Assembly: GCA_019359745.1 (NCBI GenBank)
Contig: JAHHGT010000007.1
Span: 1-64,000, forward strand
DNA length: 64,000 nucleotides
Source: Aphanothece saxicola GSE-SYN-MK-01-06B
GTDB taxonomy: Bacteria > Cyanobacteriota > Cyanobacteriia > PCC-6307 > Cyanobiaceae
Direction of reading: 5' to 3'
Both the position numbers and the translations under genes were made by a program. Positions 45,459 to 55,121 of the stretch are shown one piece after another; within the stretch, counting starts at the first letter, position 1, and each line of letters opens with the position of its first letter. The notes under the pieces are model-generated. The model worked only from the letters and a program-made list of their open reading frames with translations. It was not told where the DNA came from and did no database searches.

Positions 45459-46081
45459 GGCTTGGAAAGGAGGGTGGGCGCGGGGGCGGATGTCTCGATC
45501 AGCAGGGGCGTGCGTTCCTTTTCAATCAGCCCCTGATCGGCGGGCTCGCCAGTGATCACATCGGTGCTGAAAACGTCGCGACGGGCCAGCACGATGGCCC
45601 CGATCATCGCCATCAGCAGCAGCACTGAGGCCAGCTCAAAGGGCAGCAGGTAATCGGTGAACAGGTGCTCGCCAATGCGGATGGTGGCCTCTTCGCCAAC
45701 GGGGGTCGGGCCCGGCAGCGCCCAGGTGGTGGTGAAGGCCACCCGCAGCAGCAGGGCGAAGAGGCCGGCGCAGACCGCCCCCGACAGAAGCCGACGCACC
45801 AGCAGGCCGGGAATGGCGGCGAGGGTTTCCTGCTTGTTCACGAGCATGATCGCGAACAGGATCAGCACATTGACGGCGCCCACATAAACAAGGATCTGGG
45901 CCGCCGCGACGAAGCTGGCGTTGAGCAGCAGATACAGCCCGGCGACCGAGAGGAAGACGCCGCCGAGAAGAAAGGCGGAATAGACGATGTTGGGCAGCAG
46001 GACCACCCCGAGCGAGCCAACCACGGTGGTGGCCGAGAGCACGAGGAAGCAGATCTGCTGGGTGGTGGAGGCGATCGACAT
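45455..46081 (-). CDS. ndhG: NAD(P)H-quinone oxidoreductase subunit G (NuoJ-like)
   Basis: A 208-residue five-helix membrane subunit. The N-terminus [39 protein letters not shown] and [24 protein letters not shown] are typical. The 50-residue C-terminal part after the last helix is hydrophilic. It directly abuts ndhI and overlaps ndhE, all on the minus strand. Confidence 0.95.
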   Translation of the reverse strand: MSIASTTQQICFLVLSATTVVGSLGVVLLPNIVYSAFLLGGVFLSVAGLYLLLNASFVAAAQILVYVGAVNVLILFAIMLVNKQETLAAIPGLLVRRLLSGAVCAGLFALLLRVAFTTTWALPGPTPVGEEATIRIGEHLFTDYLLPFELASVLLLMAMIGAIVLARRDVFSTDVITGEPADQGLIEKERTPLLIETSAPAPTLLSKP

Positions 46082-46714
46082 TCAGGACTCTCCGGTGCTG
46101 TCGGAAGCGGCGGCGCCGCTGGGGGCTGGCTGCTTCTGGAGGGATTCCAGCACCTGGGAAGGCAGCTGGCCCGCACGGGGCTCGCTGGCGGGCACACCAT
46201 GGGGATCCAGGACCCCCTTGGGAAGGTAGGCCAGCTCCCGCAGGGCAAACACCGCCGGGTCGGAGGTGACGCTGGTGGGCAGGCGGCCAAGGGCCACGTT
46301 GTCGTAGTTGAGGCTGTGGCGGTCAAAGGCCGCCAGCTCGTACTCCTCGGTCATGGAGAGGCAGTTGGTGGGGCAGTACTCCACGCAGTTGCCGCAGAAG
46401 ATGCACACCCCGAAATCGATCGAGTAGTTGCGCAACTCCTTCTTCTTTGTGGCCTTGTTCATCACCCAATCCACCACCGGCAGGTTGATGGGGCAGACCC
46501 GCACACACACCTCGCAGGAGATGCACTTGTCGAGTTCGTAGTGGATCCGGCCCCGGTAACGCTCGGAGGGGATCAGCTTCTCGTAGGGATACTGCACCGT
46601 GATCGGCCGACGGCGCAGGTGGTCGAAGGTGACCGCCAGACCCTGGGTCATGGTCTGGGCCGCACTGACCGCCTCCCGGGTGTAGTCACCGACTTGTTTG
46701 AGAAACCCGAACAT
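46082..46714 (-). CDS. ndhI: NAD(P)H-quinone oxidoreductase subunit I (2x[4Fe-4S])
   Basis: A 210-residue peripheral subunit. Two [4Fe-4S] motifs are intact: [17 protein letters not shown] and [18 protein letters not shown]. The N-terminus [16 protein letters not shown] and the C-terminal ~55-residue low-complexity extension ([17 protein letters not shown]) are as in cyanobacteria. It carries electrons from the ferredoxin side toward plastoquinone. A 79-base spacer separates it from ndhA. Confidence 0.95.
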   Translation of the reverse strand: MFGFLKQVGDYTREAVSAAQTMTQGLAVTFDHLRRRPITVQYPYEKLIPSERYRGRIHYELDKCISCEVCVRVCPINLPVVDWVMNKATKKKELRNYSIDFGVCIFCGNCVEYCPTNCLSMTEEYELAAFDRHSLNYDNVALGRLPTSVTSDPAVFALRELAYLPKGVLDPHGVPASEPRAGQLPSQVLESLQKQPAPSGAAASDSTGES

Positions 46715-46793
46715 GGCTGGGGGCGAGGGGGTTGCGGGATGGGGACCATGATGGCCCTAAGGGCGCGGAGCCGTTGGTATCCGCGCGACCGGT

Positions 46794-47945
46794 TCAGCCG
46801 CCGAAGGCGACGGGGAAGGCCAGCTTGAGGCCGGCGGTGACCAGGAGGTTGACCAGGGCGATGGGCAGCAGGAACTTCCAGCCCAGGTCGAGCAGTTGGT
46901 CGATCCGCACCCGTGGGGTGGTCCAGCGCAGCAGGATCGCGAAGAACACCAGCAGATAGGCCTTCAGGATCGTGCTGACGATGCCGATCGAACCGGTGAC
47001 CACCTGGACCAGGGGGGCATCGGGGGAGACCCCCAGCCAGCCGGTGATCCACTCGACGGGCACAGGGAAGCTCCAGCCGCCCAGGTAGAGCACCGACACC
47101 AGCAGCGCCGACAGCACCAGGTTGATGTAGCTGCCCAGATAAAACAGGGCGAACTTCATGCCGGAGTATTCCGTCTGATAGCCGGCCACCAGCTCCTCCT
47201 CGGCTTCCGGCAGGTCAAAGGGAAGTCGCTCGCACTCCGCCAGGGCGCAGATCCAGAAGATGACGAAGCCGACGGGCTGCCGCCAGATGTTCCAGCTCAG
47301 GATGCCGGCCCCCGTCTGCTGGGCGACGATGTCGACAGTGCTGAGGGAGTTGCTCATCATGACAACCGCCAGCACCGCCAGGGCCAGGGGAATCTCGTAG
47401 CTGATCGACTGGGCCGCCGCCCGCAGGCCGCCGAGCAGGGAATATTTGTTGTTGCTCGAGTAGCCGCTCATCAGCAGCCCGATCGGCTGGATGCTGCTCA
47501 GGGCAATCCACAGGAAGATACCCACCCCGACGTTGCTGATCAGCAGGTTCTGACCGAACGGGACCACCAGCCAGGACAGGATCACCGGCACCACCACCAG
47601 CACAGGGCCGAGGCTGAAGAGCACGGAATCGGCCCGGGCCGGAATGATGTCCTCCTTGAACACCAGCTTGAGGCCATCGGCCAGGGGCTGAAGCACGCCC
47701 AGGGCACCGGCGTATTCGGGCCCGATGCGCTGCTGCACCGCCGCGGAGATCTTGCGCTCCAGCCAGACGCTCACCAGCACGCCGACCACGGCCCCCACCA
47801 GCACCAGGACCATCGGCAGCGGCAGCCACAGCAGGCGGGCAGCACCGGCAGTGAGGCCCATGCCCTGAACCAGGTCGATGAAGCTCGACTGGAGATCGAG
47901 ACCAGGGGGAGCGACGGTGGCACCCAGCAGGCCAGTGGACAGCAT
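46794..47945 (-). CDS. ndhA: NAD(P)H-quinone oxidoreductase subunit H-membrane (NdhA/NuoH)
   Basis: A 383-residue, eight-helix subunit forming the quinone site. Conserved: [70 protein letters not shown] and [33 protein letters not shown]. All landmark charged residues are in place. It leads the NDH-1 operon after gltA, from which it is separated by 39 bases. Confidence 0.95.
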   Translation of the reverse strand: MLSTGLLGATVAPPGLDLQSSFIDLVQGMGLTAGAARLLWLPLPMVLVLVGAVVGVLVSVWLERKISAAVQQRIGPEYAGALGVLQPLADGLKLVFKEDIIPARADSVLFSLGPVLVVVPVILSWLVVPFGQNLLISNVGVGIFLWIALSSIQPIGLLMSGYSSNNKYSLLGGLRAAAQSISYEIPLALAVLAVVMMSNSLSTVDIVAQQTGAGILSWNIWRQPVGFVIFWICALAECERLPFDLPEAEEELVAGYQTEYSGMKFALFYLGSYINLVLSALLVSVLYLGGWSFPVPVEWITGWLGVSPDAPLVQVVTGSIGIVSTILKAYLLVFFAILLRWTTPRVRIDQLLDLGWKFLLPIALVNLLVTAGLKLAFPVAFGG

Positions 47946-47984
47946 CAGAGAACTCCGGTGGGGGGAACCTAGGTGGAAACGGGG

Positions 47985-49196
47985 TCAGCCAGGAACCGGA
48001 CGGCTTTCCAGGGGCAACCAGCCCCGTTCGGCGGGACCGGTGTAGATCTGCGAGGGACGGTAGATGCGGTTGGCACCCAGTTGTTCCTTCCAGTGGGCCA
48101 GCCATCCTGCCGTACGGGCGATGGCGAAGATGGGGGTGAACAGGTCGCGGGGAATACCGAGCTTTCGGTACACCAGCCCGGAGTAGAAGTCGACGTTCGG
48201 GAAGATTCCCTTTGGCCCGAGGCGCCGCTCCGCCACCTCCTCGAGCTTGAGAGCCACGTCGTACATGGCGTCGTGGCCGAAGCGCTGGAAGAGCTCTTCG
48301 GCCAGGCCCTGCAGGATCACGGCCCGGGGGTCCTTGACCCGGTACTCGCGGTGGCCGAAGCCCATGATCTTCTGCTTCTGGGCGATGGCCCGATCCAGCC
48401 ATGGCTCGACCTGATCGATGCTGCCGATCTGGTCGAGCATGTCCAGCACGTCCTCGTTGGCGCCGCCATGCAGGGGACCGGCCAGCGTGCCCACGGCAGA
48501 GGCCACCACGGCGTAGGGATCGGTGAGGGTGCTGGCGGTGACCCGGGCGCTGAAGGTGCTGGCGTTGAGGCTGTGCTCGGCGTGCAGGATCAGGCAGGCA
48601 TCGAAGATCCGCGCCGCCAGTGGATCGGGCTCCCGCTCCGTGAGCATGTAGAGAAAGTTGGCCGAATAGGCCAGGTCGTCCCGGGGCTGGATCGGATCCT
48701 GACCCTTCCGGATCAGCTGGAACGCCGCCACCATCGTGGGGATCTTGGCAATCAGCCGCACCACCGCCTCGGTGATGTACTGAGGGTCGTAGAGGGCGCG
48801 GCGGGAATAGAACAGTCCCAGCGAGGCGGCGCTGGCCTGCAGCGCATCCATCGGATGTCCGCTGGCCGGGAAGCACTTCATCATGTCGCGGATGCGGAAG
48901 CTCACCCGACGGTGCATCTGCACCTCCTGCTCGAACTCACGCAACTGGAAGATGGTCGGCAGCTCGCCCCAGATCAGCAGATAGGCGGTTTCCAGGAAGC
49001 TGCTGTGGCTGGCGAGCTGCTCGATCGGGTAGCCCCGGTAGGTGAGCAGCCCCCGTTGCCCCTCGATGTCGCAGATGGCGGACTGGGTGGCCGGCACCCC
49101 TTCGAGCCCGGGACGGAAAGTGGGGGGCGCCGGCGCCGCTGGCGAGGGAGGGGTGCCCTGAGGGTCCTTCGCCTCTGGGGTGCTCGCCGCCGCCAT
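47985..49196 (-). CDS. gltA: Citrate synthase
   Basis: A 403-residue enzyme making citrate from oxaloacetate and acetyl-CoA. Active-site parts are HSLNASTFSARV (with His), GPLHGGANEDVLDML with the essential His, and FGHREYRVKDPRA with the catalytic region; the R-rich YRGYPIEQLA start is standard. The ATG at 49196 gives MAAASTPEAKDPQG with a ~30-residue linker; the frame is open to 49421 but that part is unconserved. It is followed by the ndhAIGE genes on the same strand, so expression may be linked. Confidence 0.93.
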   Translation of the reverse strand: MAAASTPEAKDPQGTPPSPAAPAPPTFRPGLEGVPATQSAICDIEGQRGLLTYRGYPIEQLASHSSFLETAYLLIWGELPTIFQLREFEQEVQMHRRVSFRIRDMMKCFPASGHPMDALQASAASLGLFYSRRALYDPQYITEAVVRLIAKIPTMVAAFQLIRKGQDPIQPRDDLAYSANFLYMLTEREPDPLAARIFDACLILHAEHSLNASTFSARVTASTLTDPYAVVASAVGTLAGPLHGGANEDVLDMLDQIGSIDQVEPWLDRAIAQKQKIMGFGHREYRVKDPRAVILQGLAEELFQRFGHDAMYDVALKLEEVAERRLGPKGIFPNVDFYSGLVYRKLGIPRDLFTPIFAIARTAGWLAHWKEQLGANRIYRPSQIYTGPAERGWLPLESRPVPG

Positions 49197-49264
49197 GCCG
49201 CTTCCTGTGGATGGGATGAACTTAGGCGCAGGAACCGGCCCCTGGCGTAGCGCCCGCTGCCGGC

Positions 49265-49789
49265 TCAGGGGCGGGGCAGCCAGAGCCTGGGGCGGACCAG
49301 CCACTCCAGGCGGGCCGTGCCGGCCAGCGAACCGCCGACCTCCACGGCGGGGAGGCGCAGCAGGGCCAGACCCGCCTTGCGCAGGGCGATGGCGCCGGGC
49401 GGTGCCCCGAGCAGACGGCACGCCAGCAGCCCCAGATCCGGCTCATGGCCCACCAGGAGCAGCCGGCAGGATGGCGCTTGCTCGCCCTGGTGGAACCAGG
49501 CCGGCAGCAGGGGCAGGGGATCCCCGCCGGGCTCCAGGGCCTGGGCCAGCTCGATGCTGGAGGCCAGACCGACCATGCGGGCGATCTCGGCGGTTTGCCA
49601 GGCCCGGGCCAGGGGGCTGGAGAACAGACGATCGGCCCGCAGACCCATGGGGACGGCCCGCTCCAGCACCGCCCGGGTGCGGGCCCGGCCTGCGGCGGTG
49701 AGCTCCCGCCTGGCATCGACCCTGGCGGGGCTGCGCTCCTCGGCGATGCCGTGGCGCAGCAGGAGCAGTTCCCAGAGTGGCGGCGCCAT
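49265..49789 (-). CDS. Phosphohistidine phosphatase, SixA-like
   Basis: A 174-residue histidine phosphatase superfamily member. It has LLLLRHGIAEE (RHG nucleophile), SSPLARAWQTAEIA (a typical SPxxRxxQTA helix) and LLLVGHEPDLG (second His). SixA dephosphorylates phosphohistidine on signalling or PTS proteins. It lies two bases from the DUF3352 gene upstream in the same operon. Physiological target is unknown. Confidence 0.85.
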   Translation of the reverse strand: MAPPLWELLLLRHGIAEERSPARVDARRELTAAGRARTRAVLERAVPMGLRADRLFSSPLARAWQTAEIARMVGLASSIELAQALEPGGDPLPLLPAWFHQGEQAPSCRLLLVGHEPDLGLLACRLLGAPPGAIALRKAGLALLRLPAVEVGGSLAGTARLEWLVRPRLWLPRP

Positions 49790-49791
49790 GG

Positions 49792-51402
49792 TCAGGACCC
49801 TCCGAAGTCGAGGCGCGCTTCCACCGCCAGAAGGCCGGGTTCTCCCTGCAGCGCCAGGGCCAGGCCGGTGACAGGCTCACTCAGCGGCCCCCCGGCCAGG
49901 GCGGTGAGGCGTTGCCAGGGCCGCCAGGTCGCCAGAACGTCCCGGGCCCGGGGACCATCCAGGGCCCATTGCAGGGCCGCCTCCGGAACGGCAAGGGCCG
50001 CCAACTGCCCCTGCAGGAGACCGGCCCCCTTCTTCTGCGGCCCATCCAGGCTCTCCAGCTGGCCGAGGGACTCCCCCCACCAGGCCTGGTCGCCCCGTTG
50101 CCAGCGCCAGCCGAGCAGCGGCGCCTGCAGCTGTTCCGACCTGCCGTCGCGGCGGCCCGGGCTGGCCTCCAGCCGGGTCCAGGCCAGCAGCGGGTGACCG
50201 TCGACGTCCAGGGGCGCCGCGATCAGGCCATCGGCCGCCAGGGCCGCCTCCAGGGCTGAGGGCTCCGGGCGGTCCGCCGCCGTACCCAGCAACCAGCGAT
50301 CGCCGCTGGCGGCAGCCAGCAGTGGTCCCCCGTCGGACCCCACCACCAGGGCGGGCACCGGACCCGCCGCATCCGCCGAGCCCACCAGGCGGGCGAACAG
50401 CGGCTGCAGCAGGGGGATCGTGGCGAGGCTGGCGGGATCCTGCACCAGGGCAAGGCTGGCGGCGGGCCGGTGCAGGGCGGCCAGCAGGGCCTGGCCCAGG
50501 CCGGCGTCGGCACCAACCTCCGGCAGGGAGATCTCCGGCGGCAGCCCCAGCAGGGCGGACAGTCGCAGGCTTGGCCCATCGGGTCGCAGGGCCAGCAGCA
50601 GCCCACCGGGCCGCTGGTCGGCAGGGGCCGGCAGCGGCAGCCCCAGCCAGCGCTCCAGGGCAGCGGGGGACGCCTGGAGCAGGGCGGCGCCGGTGCCCAG
50701 TCGCCGCAGACCCTCCTGGAAGGAGGCCTGGCCGGCCTGGTTGAGCTCCGGGATCTGGGACACATCCAGCGCCTGCTCGAGCACACCCCGCCCCGAGGCG
50801 ATCAGGACGAGGTCGTCATCCACCAGGGCCGTGGCCAGCGGCATCGGTGTGCGGCCCAGCAGGGCCCCCCGGCCGCTGATCAGACCCATGCCCCGGTAGG
50901 TGCTGATCTGGAGATCCGTGCCCGCCAGGCTGCGGGTCTGCCAGAAGCGCTGCAGGAACTGGCGGGCGCCGCCATCGTCCCGGCTGCCCAGGGCCAGCAG
51001 CCAGCCGCCCCTGGAGCCCCCGCCAGCATCGCCGGCGTCCGCCTCGAACAGGGCCAGACCCACCGGTGCCGCCAGCCAGGAGCGCAGTTCGCTGGCGTAA
51101 TCCAGACCCGCCGCGGCGAAGGCTCCGTCACGCAGCCGGCCGACCGCCGCCGCCGCCTGGCGTCGCTGGCGGGGCGGGGCGACGGCACGGGCGTAGTCCA
51201 GGGGCTGGTCGCCGTCGCTGAACAGATGGAAGCTGAGGGGAGCCTCCCGGGGCACAAACCGGGCCGCCCGCGGCACCACCAGCGGCAGACGCTGCAGCCG
51301 CAGGGCACTGCGCTGCCATACCAGCCACCAGCCACCGAGCCCCAGTCCGAACACCACCAGCACCAGGGCCAGCAGCACCGCCAGGAATGGGCGGGCCTTC
51401 AT
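49792..51402 (-). CDS. DUF3352 membrane-anchored protein
   Basis: A 536-residue protein with an N-terminal helix (FLAVLLALVLVVFGLGLGGWWLVW) and a large periplasmic part with many repeated hydrophobic-Gly-Leu units (VGLALFEADAG, GWLLALGSRDD, PLATALVDDDLVLIASGRGV). The RFVPREAPLSFHLF start of the soluble part recalls DUF3352, found in cyanobacteria. I could not see a catalytic motif. It sits just before the SixA-like gene, and both precede gltA. Confidence 0.75.
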   Translation of the reverse strand: MKARPFLAVLLALVLVVFGLGLGGWWLVWQRSALRLQRLPLVVPRAARFVPREAPLSFHLFSDGDQPLDYARAVAPPRQRRQAAAAVGRLRDGAFAAAGLDYASELRSWLAAPVGLALFEADAGDAGGGSRGGWLLALGSRDDGGARQFLQRFWQTRSLAGTDLQISTYRGMGLISGRGALLGRTPMPLATALVDDDLVLIASGRGVLEQALDVSQIPELNQAGQASFQEGLRRLGTGAALLQASPAALERWLGLPLPAPADQRPGGLLLALRPDGPSLRLSALLGLPPEISLPEVGADAGLGQALLAALHRPAASLALVQDPASLATIPLLQPLFARLVGSADAAGPVPALVVGSDGGPLLAAASGDRWLLGTAADRPEPSALEAALAADGLIAAPLDVDGHPLLAWTRLEASPGRRDGRSEQLQAPLLGWRWQRGDQAWWGESLGQLESLDGPQKKGAGLLQGQLAALAVPEAALQWALDGPRARDVLATWRPWQRLTALAGGPLSEPVTGLALALQGEPGLLAVEARLDFGGS

Positions 51403-51456
51403 CGGTTCTCAGCAGGATGGGACCATCCTGACGCCACCCCCCCTCCGACGCCCGCC

Positions 51457-51819
51457 ATGGACGAGACGACCCCCCCGGGGACCCCCCGCACGCTCACCGC
51501 CGCGGACCTGCAACGGCGCCTCGAGGCCGGCGAGCCGCTCCGGATCGTGGACGTGCGCGAGGACGGAGAACTGGCCCTGGCCAGATTGCCGCTGGAGGTT
51601 CTGCATCTGCCTTTGAGCCGCCACCGGGAGTGGCTGCCGCAGCTGGAGACTCTGCTCGACCGGCAGCAGCCGGTGGTGGTGCTCTGCCATGCCGGCATCC
51701 GCAGCTGGGACTTCGGCTGCTGGCTGATCCAGGAACAGGGCTTTGGGGAGGTCTGGAACCTGAAGGGGGGCATCGACGCCTGGAGCCGGGAGGTGGATCC
51801 CGAGGTGCCCCGTTACTGA
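51457..51819 (+). CDS. Rhodanese-like protein
   Basis: A 120-residue single rhodanese domain. The loop VLCHAGIRSWDFGCWL holds the catalytic Cys in a CHAGIRS form, with RIVDVREDGELALARLP at the N-terminal CH2-like motif and NLKGGIDAWSREVDPEVPRY at the end. It may transfer sulfane sulfur or act as a Trx-type partner; specificity is not known. The ATG at 51457 is the first good start. It is divergent from DUF3352. Confidence 0.85.
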   Translation: MDETTPPGTPRTLTAADLQRRLEAGEPLRIVDVREDGELALARLPLEVLHLPLSRHREWLPQLETLLDRQQPVVVLCHAGIRSWDFGCWLIQEQGFGEVWNLKGGIDAWSREVDPEVPRY

Positions 51820-51898
51820 GCCCCCGTGCCGGGCCTGGGAGGGCACTTCGCTTACCTAGGATTAAGGATCTCTTTTCCTTGCTGTTTTCCCCCAGTCC

Positions 51899-52909
51899 TT
51901 GGACACGCTGCCGCGCCGACAACAGGAGGTCCTACGGGCCACGGTGCGGCACTACGTGGACACCGTCGAACCGGTGGGCAGCCACACGCTGGTGCGCCGT
52001 TTCGGGCTGCCCGCCAGCCCCGCCACCGTGCGTACGGCCATGGGGGCCCTGGAACAGCGCGGCCTGCTGACCCAGCCGCACACCTCCGCCGGCCGGATCC
52101 CCAGCCAGCGGGGCTACCGCCTCTACGTCGATCAGCTGCTGCCGGCCCCGGGGGCCGCCGCCCTGCAACTGGAGCGGGAACTGGCCGGAATCAGCCTGCA
52201 GTGGGCCGCCCTGGATGATCTGCTGCTGCACCTGGCCCGCCGCCTGGCCGACCTCACCGGCCTGCTCAGCCTGATCACCCGTCCCCAGCGCCCCAGTCCC
52301 CTGCTGCAGGCGGTGCGGCTGGTGCCCAGCGGCGACCGTCTCCTGGTGTTCCTCGTCCAGGGGCCGGACTTCAGCACCAGCCTGAACCTGCGCCTCGGCG
52401 CCGGCCTGGAGGAGGAGCTGCCGATCCTGGAGCGCTGGAGCAACCAGCAGCTCCGCACCAACGGCGATGGGCGCATCCCCTGGGAACGACTGCCGGCCGA
52501 ATTGCGCCGCAGCGGCGGCCTGCTGCGTCAGGCCCTCGACAGCCACAGCCGCATCCGCAGCGAAGAGCTCGACGCCGTGGTGGCGGCCGGTCTGGGGGGA
52601 CTGCTGGCCCAGCCGGAATTCAGCCACAGCTCCAGCCTGCTGCCGGTGGTGCAGCTGGTGGAGCATGGCCCCCGCACCCTGCTCGGGCTCACCGGCGACC
52701 CGGCCGCCATCGCCAGCGACGCGATCTGGATCGGCACAGAACACCCCCATGCGGCCCTTGGCCAGTGCTCGGTGGTCCAGGCCACCTACCGCACGGGCCA
52801 CGGCGGCCGCGGCCAGGTGGCGCTGGTGGGGCCGATGCGCATGGCCTATGCCACCGCCCGAGCGGCGGTCCAGTCGGTGGCCTCGATCCTGGAGAGGCTG
52901 CTCAGCTGA
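51899..52909 (+). CDS. hrcA: Heat-inducible transcription repressor HrcA
   Basis: A 336-residue protein: winged helix (RQQEVLRATVRHYVDTVEPVGSHTLVRRFGLPASPATVRTAM), GLLTQPHTSAGRIPSQRGYRLYVD, and the C-terminal GAF-like dimer domain ending YATARAAVQSVASILERLL. HrcA binds CIRCE sites before groESL and represses chaperone genes. No CIRCE element is visible in this window. The start is TTG at 51899. It overlaps the Anbu gene by one base (TGATG). Confidence 0.9.
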   Translation: MDTLPRRQQEVLRATVRHYVDTVEPVGSHTLVRRFGLPASPATVRTAMGALEQRGLLTQPHTSAGRIPSQRGYRLYVDQLLPAPGAAALQLERELAGISLQWAALDDLLLHLARRLADLTGLLSLITRPQRPSPLLQAVRLVPSGDRLLVFLVQGPDFSTSLNLRLGAGLEEELPILERWSNQQLRTNGDGRIPWERLPAELRRSGGLLRQALDSHSRIRSEELDAVVAAGLGGLLAQPEFSHSSSLLPVVQLVEHGPRTLLGLTGDPAAIASDAIWIGTEHPHAALGQCSVVQATYRTGHGGRGQVALVGPMRMAYATARAAVQSVASILERLLS

Positions 52910-53694
52910 TGACCTATTGCCTTGGTTTTCTGCTCCAGAGCGGCCTGGTGTTCGCTTCCGACTCCCGCACCAACGCCGGGGTGGATTACATCTCCAGCTA
53001 CAGCAAGATGCATGTGCTGGCGCCGGCGCCCGATCGCCTGTTCGTGCTGATGGCGGCCGGCAATCTGGGCACCACCCAGGCGGTGCTCAACCGCATCCGC
53101 CGCGACATCGAGAACCACGGGGCCGGGCCCAGCCCCCAGTGGAGCCGCCAGGATGATCCTCCGGCCGGACCGAGCATGCTCACAGCCCGTTATCTGTTTG
53201 AGGTGGCCGATTACATCGGCCGGCTCAACGTGATGGTGCAGAAGGAGTTCAATCCCAATCTGCGGCAGGCGGGCGCCAGCGGCGAGGCCAGCTTCATCCT
53301 GGGCGGACAGATTGCCGGCCAACCCCACGGGCTCTACATGGTGTATCCCCAGGGGAACGCGATCATGGCCACCGCCGACACCCCCTTCCTGCAGATCGGC
53401 GAAACCAAGTACGGCAAGCCCCCGCTCGATTACATCGGCCGACCGGACCTCTCGCTGGAGGACGCGGCGCGCCTCTGCCTGGTGTCAGAGATCGTCACCC
53501 GTCGCTCCAACCTCACCGTGGGGCCGCCCTTCGAGATCGCCCTGGTGCGGCGCGACGAATTCAAGGTGAGCCGCCACCTGAAGCTCGACAAGGAGGCGCC
53601 GGAAATCCAGCACACCATGGATGTGTGGGCCCGCCACATGCAGGAGGGCCTCAACAAGTTGCCCCGCTTCCCCTGGGAGCAGGATCCCCTCTGA
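52909..53694 (+). CDS. Anbu proteasome-like peptidase
   Basis: A 261-residue protein of the ancestral beta-subunit family: MTYCLGFLLQSGLVFASDSRTNAGVDYISSY with the predicted nucleophile Thr2 exposed after Met removal, and FILGGQIAGQPHGLYMVYPQGN and IGETKYGKPPLD in the core. Anbu forms helical or ring assemblies of uncertain substrate, often with ATP-grasp, DUF403 and transglutaminase partners, none of which is seen here. It is placed 1 base after hrcA, linking it to heat-shock regulation. Confidence 0.85.
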   Translation: MTYCLGFLLQSGLVFASDSRTNAGVDYISSYSKMHVLAPAPDRLFVLMAAGNLGTTQAVLNRIRRDIENHGAGPSPQWSRQDDPPAGPSMLTARYLFEVADYIGRLNVMVQKEFNPNLRQAGASGEASFILGGQIAGQPHGLYMVYPQGNAIMATADTPFLQIGETKYGKPPLDYIGRPDLSLEDAARLCLVSEIVTRRSNLTVGPPFEIALVRRDEFKVSRHLKLDKEAPEIQHTMDVWARHMQEGLNKLPRFPWEQDPL

Positions 53695-53724
53695 GGTCAG
53701 AGCCAGGCGGGTGGGACGGGAAAG

Positions 53725-54984
53725 CTATCCGGCCAGGCCGTCGCCCAGCTTCTCCGCCACGGTGTTGACGTCCTTGTCGCCGCGGCCGGAGAGGTTCAGC
53801 ACCACTTCGGTGCCTGGGGCGAGGGTGGGGCAGAGGGCTTCCAGCCAGGCGAAGGCATGGGCGGTCTCCAAGGCGGGGATGATGCCCTCCAGCTCACTCA
53901 CCCGCTGCAGGGCCTCCAGGGCCTGGGCGTCGGTGACGGCGGCGTACTCGGCCCGGCCAATGCCCTGGAGGTAGCTGTGCTCCGGCCCCACACCCGGGTA
54001 ATCGAGGCCGGCGCTGATGGAATGGGCCTCCTGCACCTGGCCTTCGTCGTCCTGCAGCAGCAGGCTCATGGCGCCGTGCAGCACCCCCACCCGCCCTTCG
54101 GTGATGGTGGCGGCATGGCGACCGGTGGCCACCCCCTCTCCGGCGGCCTCCACCCCGATCAGGCGCACACCGACGTCCTGAACGAAGGGGTGGAACAGGC
54201 CCATGGCGTTGGAGCCGCCGCCCACACAGGCGATCAGCACATCCGGCAGACGGCCGAAGGACTCAAGGCACTGGGCCCTGGCTTCCTGGCCGATCACGGC
54301 ATGGAAATCGCGCACCAGCATCGGGTAGGGGTGCGGGCCGGCCACCGAACCGAGGATGTAGTGGGTGGTCTCCACGTTGGTGACCCAGTCACGGATGGCT
54401 TCGCTGGTGGCGTCCTTGAGGGTGGCGGTGCCGGCGGTGACGGGCTGGACGGTGGCCCCCAGCAGCCGCATCCGGAACACGTTCAGGGCCTGGCGGCGCA
54501 TGTCTTCGGCGCCCATGTAGATGACGCACTCCAGTCCGAAGCGGGCACAGACCGTGGCCGTGGCCACGCCGTGCTGGCCGGCGCCGGTTTCGGCGATGAT
54601 CCGCTTCTTGCCCATCCGCAGCGCCAGCAGAGCCTGGCCCAGGGCGTTGTTGATCTTGTGGGCGCCGGTGTGGTTGAGGTCCTCGCGCTTCAGCCACAGG
54701 CGCGGCCCCCCCTCAGGGCGGCGGTAATGGGCCGTGAGGCGCTCGGCTTCGTACAGCGGTGTGGGACGCCCGACGTAGTGACGCAGCAGGTGATCCAGCC
54801 GGGCGGTGAAGGCGGGGTCGGCCCAGGCCTCGGCGGCGGCGGTCTCCAGCTCCGCCAGGGCGGGCATCAGGGTCTCGGGGACGTACTGACCGCCGAAAGG
54901 GCCGAAACGGCCCAGGCCATCAGGGCGGACCGACGGCTGCAGCTCGGCCGGATCGGCGCGGCGGGTAGGGACGGTGCTGGTCAC
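53725..54984 (-). CDS. trpB: Tryptophan synthase, beta chain
   Basis: A 419-residue PLP enzyme joining indole and serine to tryptophan. The PLP lysine is in [15 protein letters not shown], phosphate loop in [12 protein letters not shown] and the catalytic Glu in the GAGQHG region; [18 protein letters not shown] is the family start. The start is set at GTG 54984 but an in-frame GTG at 55026 would add 14 residues. It is on its own, without trpA in view. A 7-bp hairpin (55026-55052) lies in its leader. Confidence 0.94.
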   Translation of the reverse strand: MTSTVPTRRADPAELQPSVRPDGLGRFGPFGGQYVPETLMPALAELETAAAEAWADPAFTARLDHLLRHYVGRPTPLYEAERLTAHYRRPEGGPRLWLKREDLNHTGAHKINNALGQALLALRMGKKRIIAETGAGQHGVATATVCARFGLECVIYMGAEDMRRQALNVFRMRLLGATVQPVTAGTATLKDATSEAIRDWVTNVETTHYILGSVAGPHPYPMLVRDFHAVIGQEARAQCLESFGRLPDVLIACVGGGSNAMGLFHPFVQDVGVRLIGVEAAGEGVATGRHAATITEGRVGVLHGAMSLLLQDDEGQVQEAHSISAGLDYPGVGPEHSYLQGIGRAEYAAVTDAQALEALQRVSELEGIIPALETAHAFAWLEALCPTLAPGTEVVLNLSGRGDKDVNTVAEKLGDGLAG

Positions 54985-55025
54985 CGGCGGCACGGAAGGG
55001 GATGATTCACAGTAGGGAGGCACCA

Positions 55026-55052
55026 CCCCTGCATGGCTGGGACGGGCAGGGG
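55026..55052. other. 7-bp inverted repeat in trpB leader
   Basis: CCCCTGC (55026-55032) pairs with GCAGGGG (55046-55052) across a 13-base loop, 42 bases upstream of the trpB start. It could be part of a leader or just an incidental GC-rich repeat. Confidence 0.3.
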
Positions 55053-55121
55053 ATTCCGTTGTGCCACGGCAGAATCACGGACGGCAACGGGTGCCGGCCC
55101 CGTTTCCTACGAACGCCAGAG

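Noticed and set aside
51820-51898. Possible CIRCE operator before hrcA
   Set aside because: Looked for TTAGCACTC-N9-GAGTGCTAA and found no match in the spacer.
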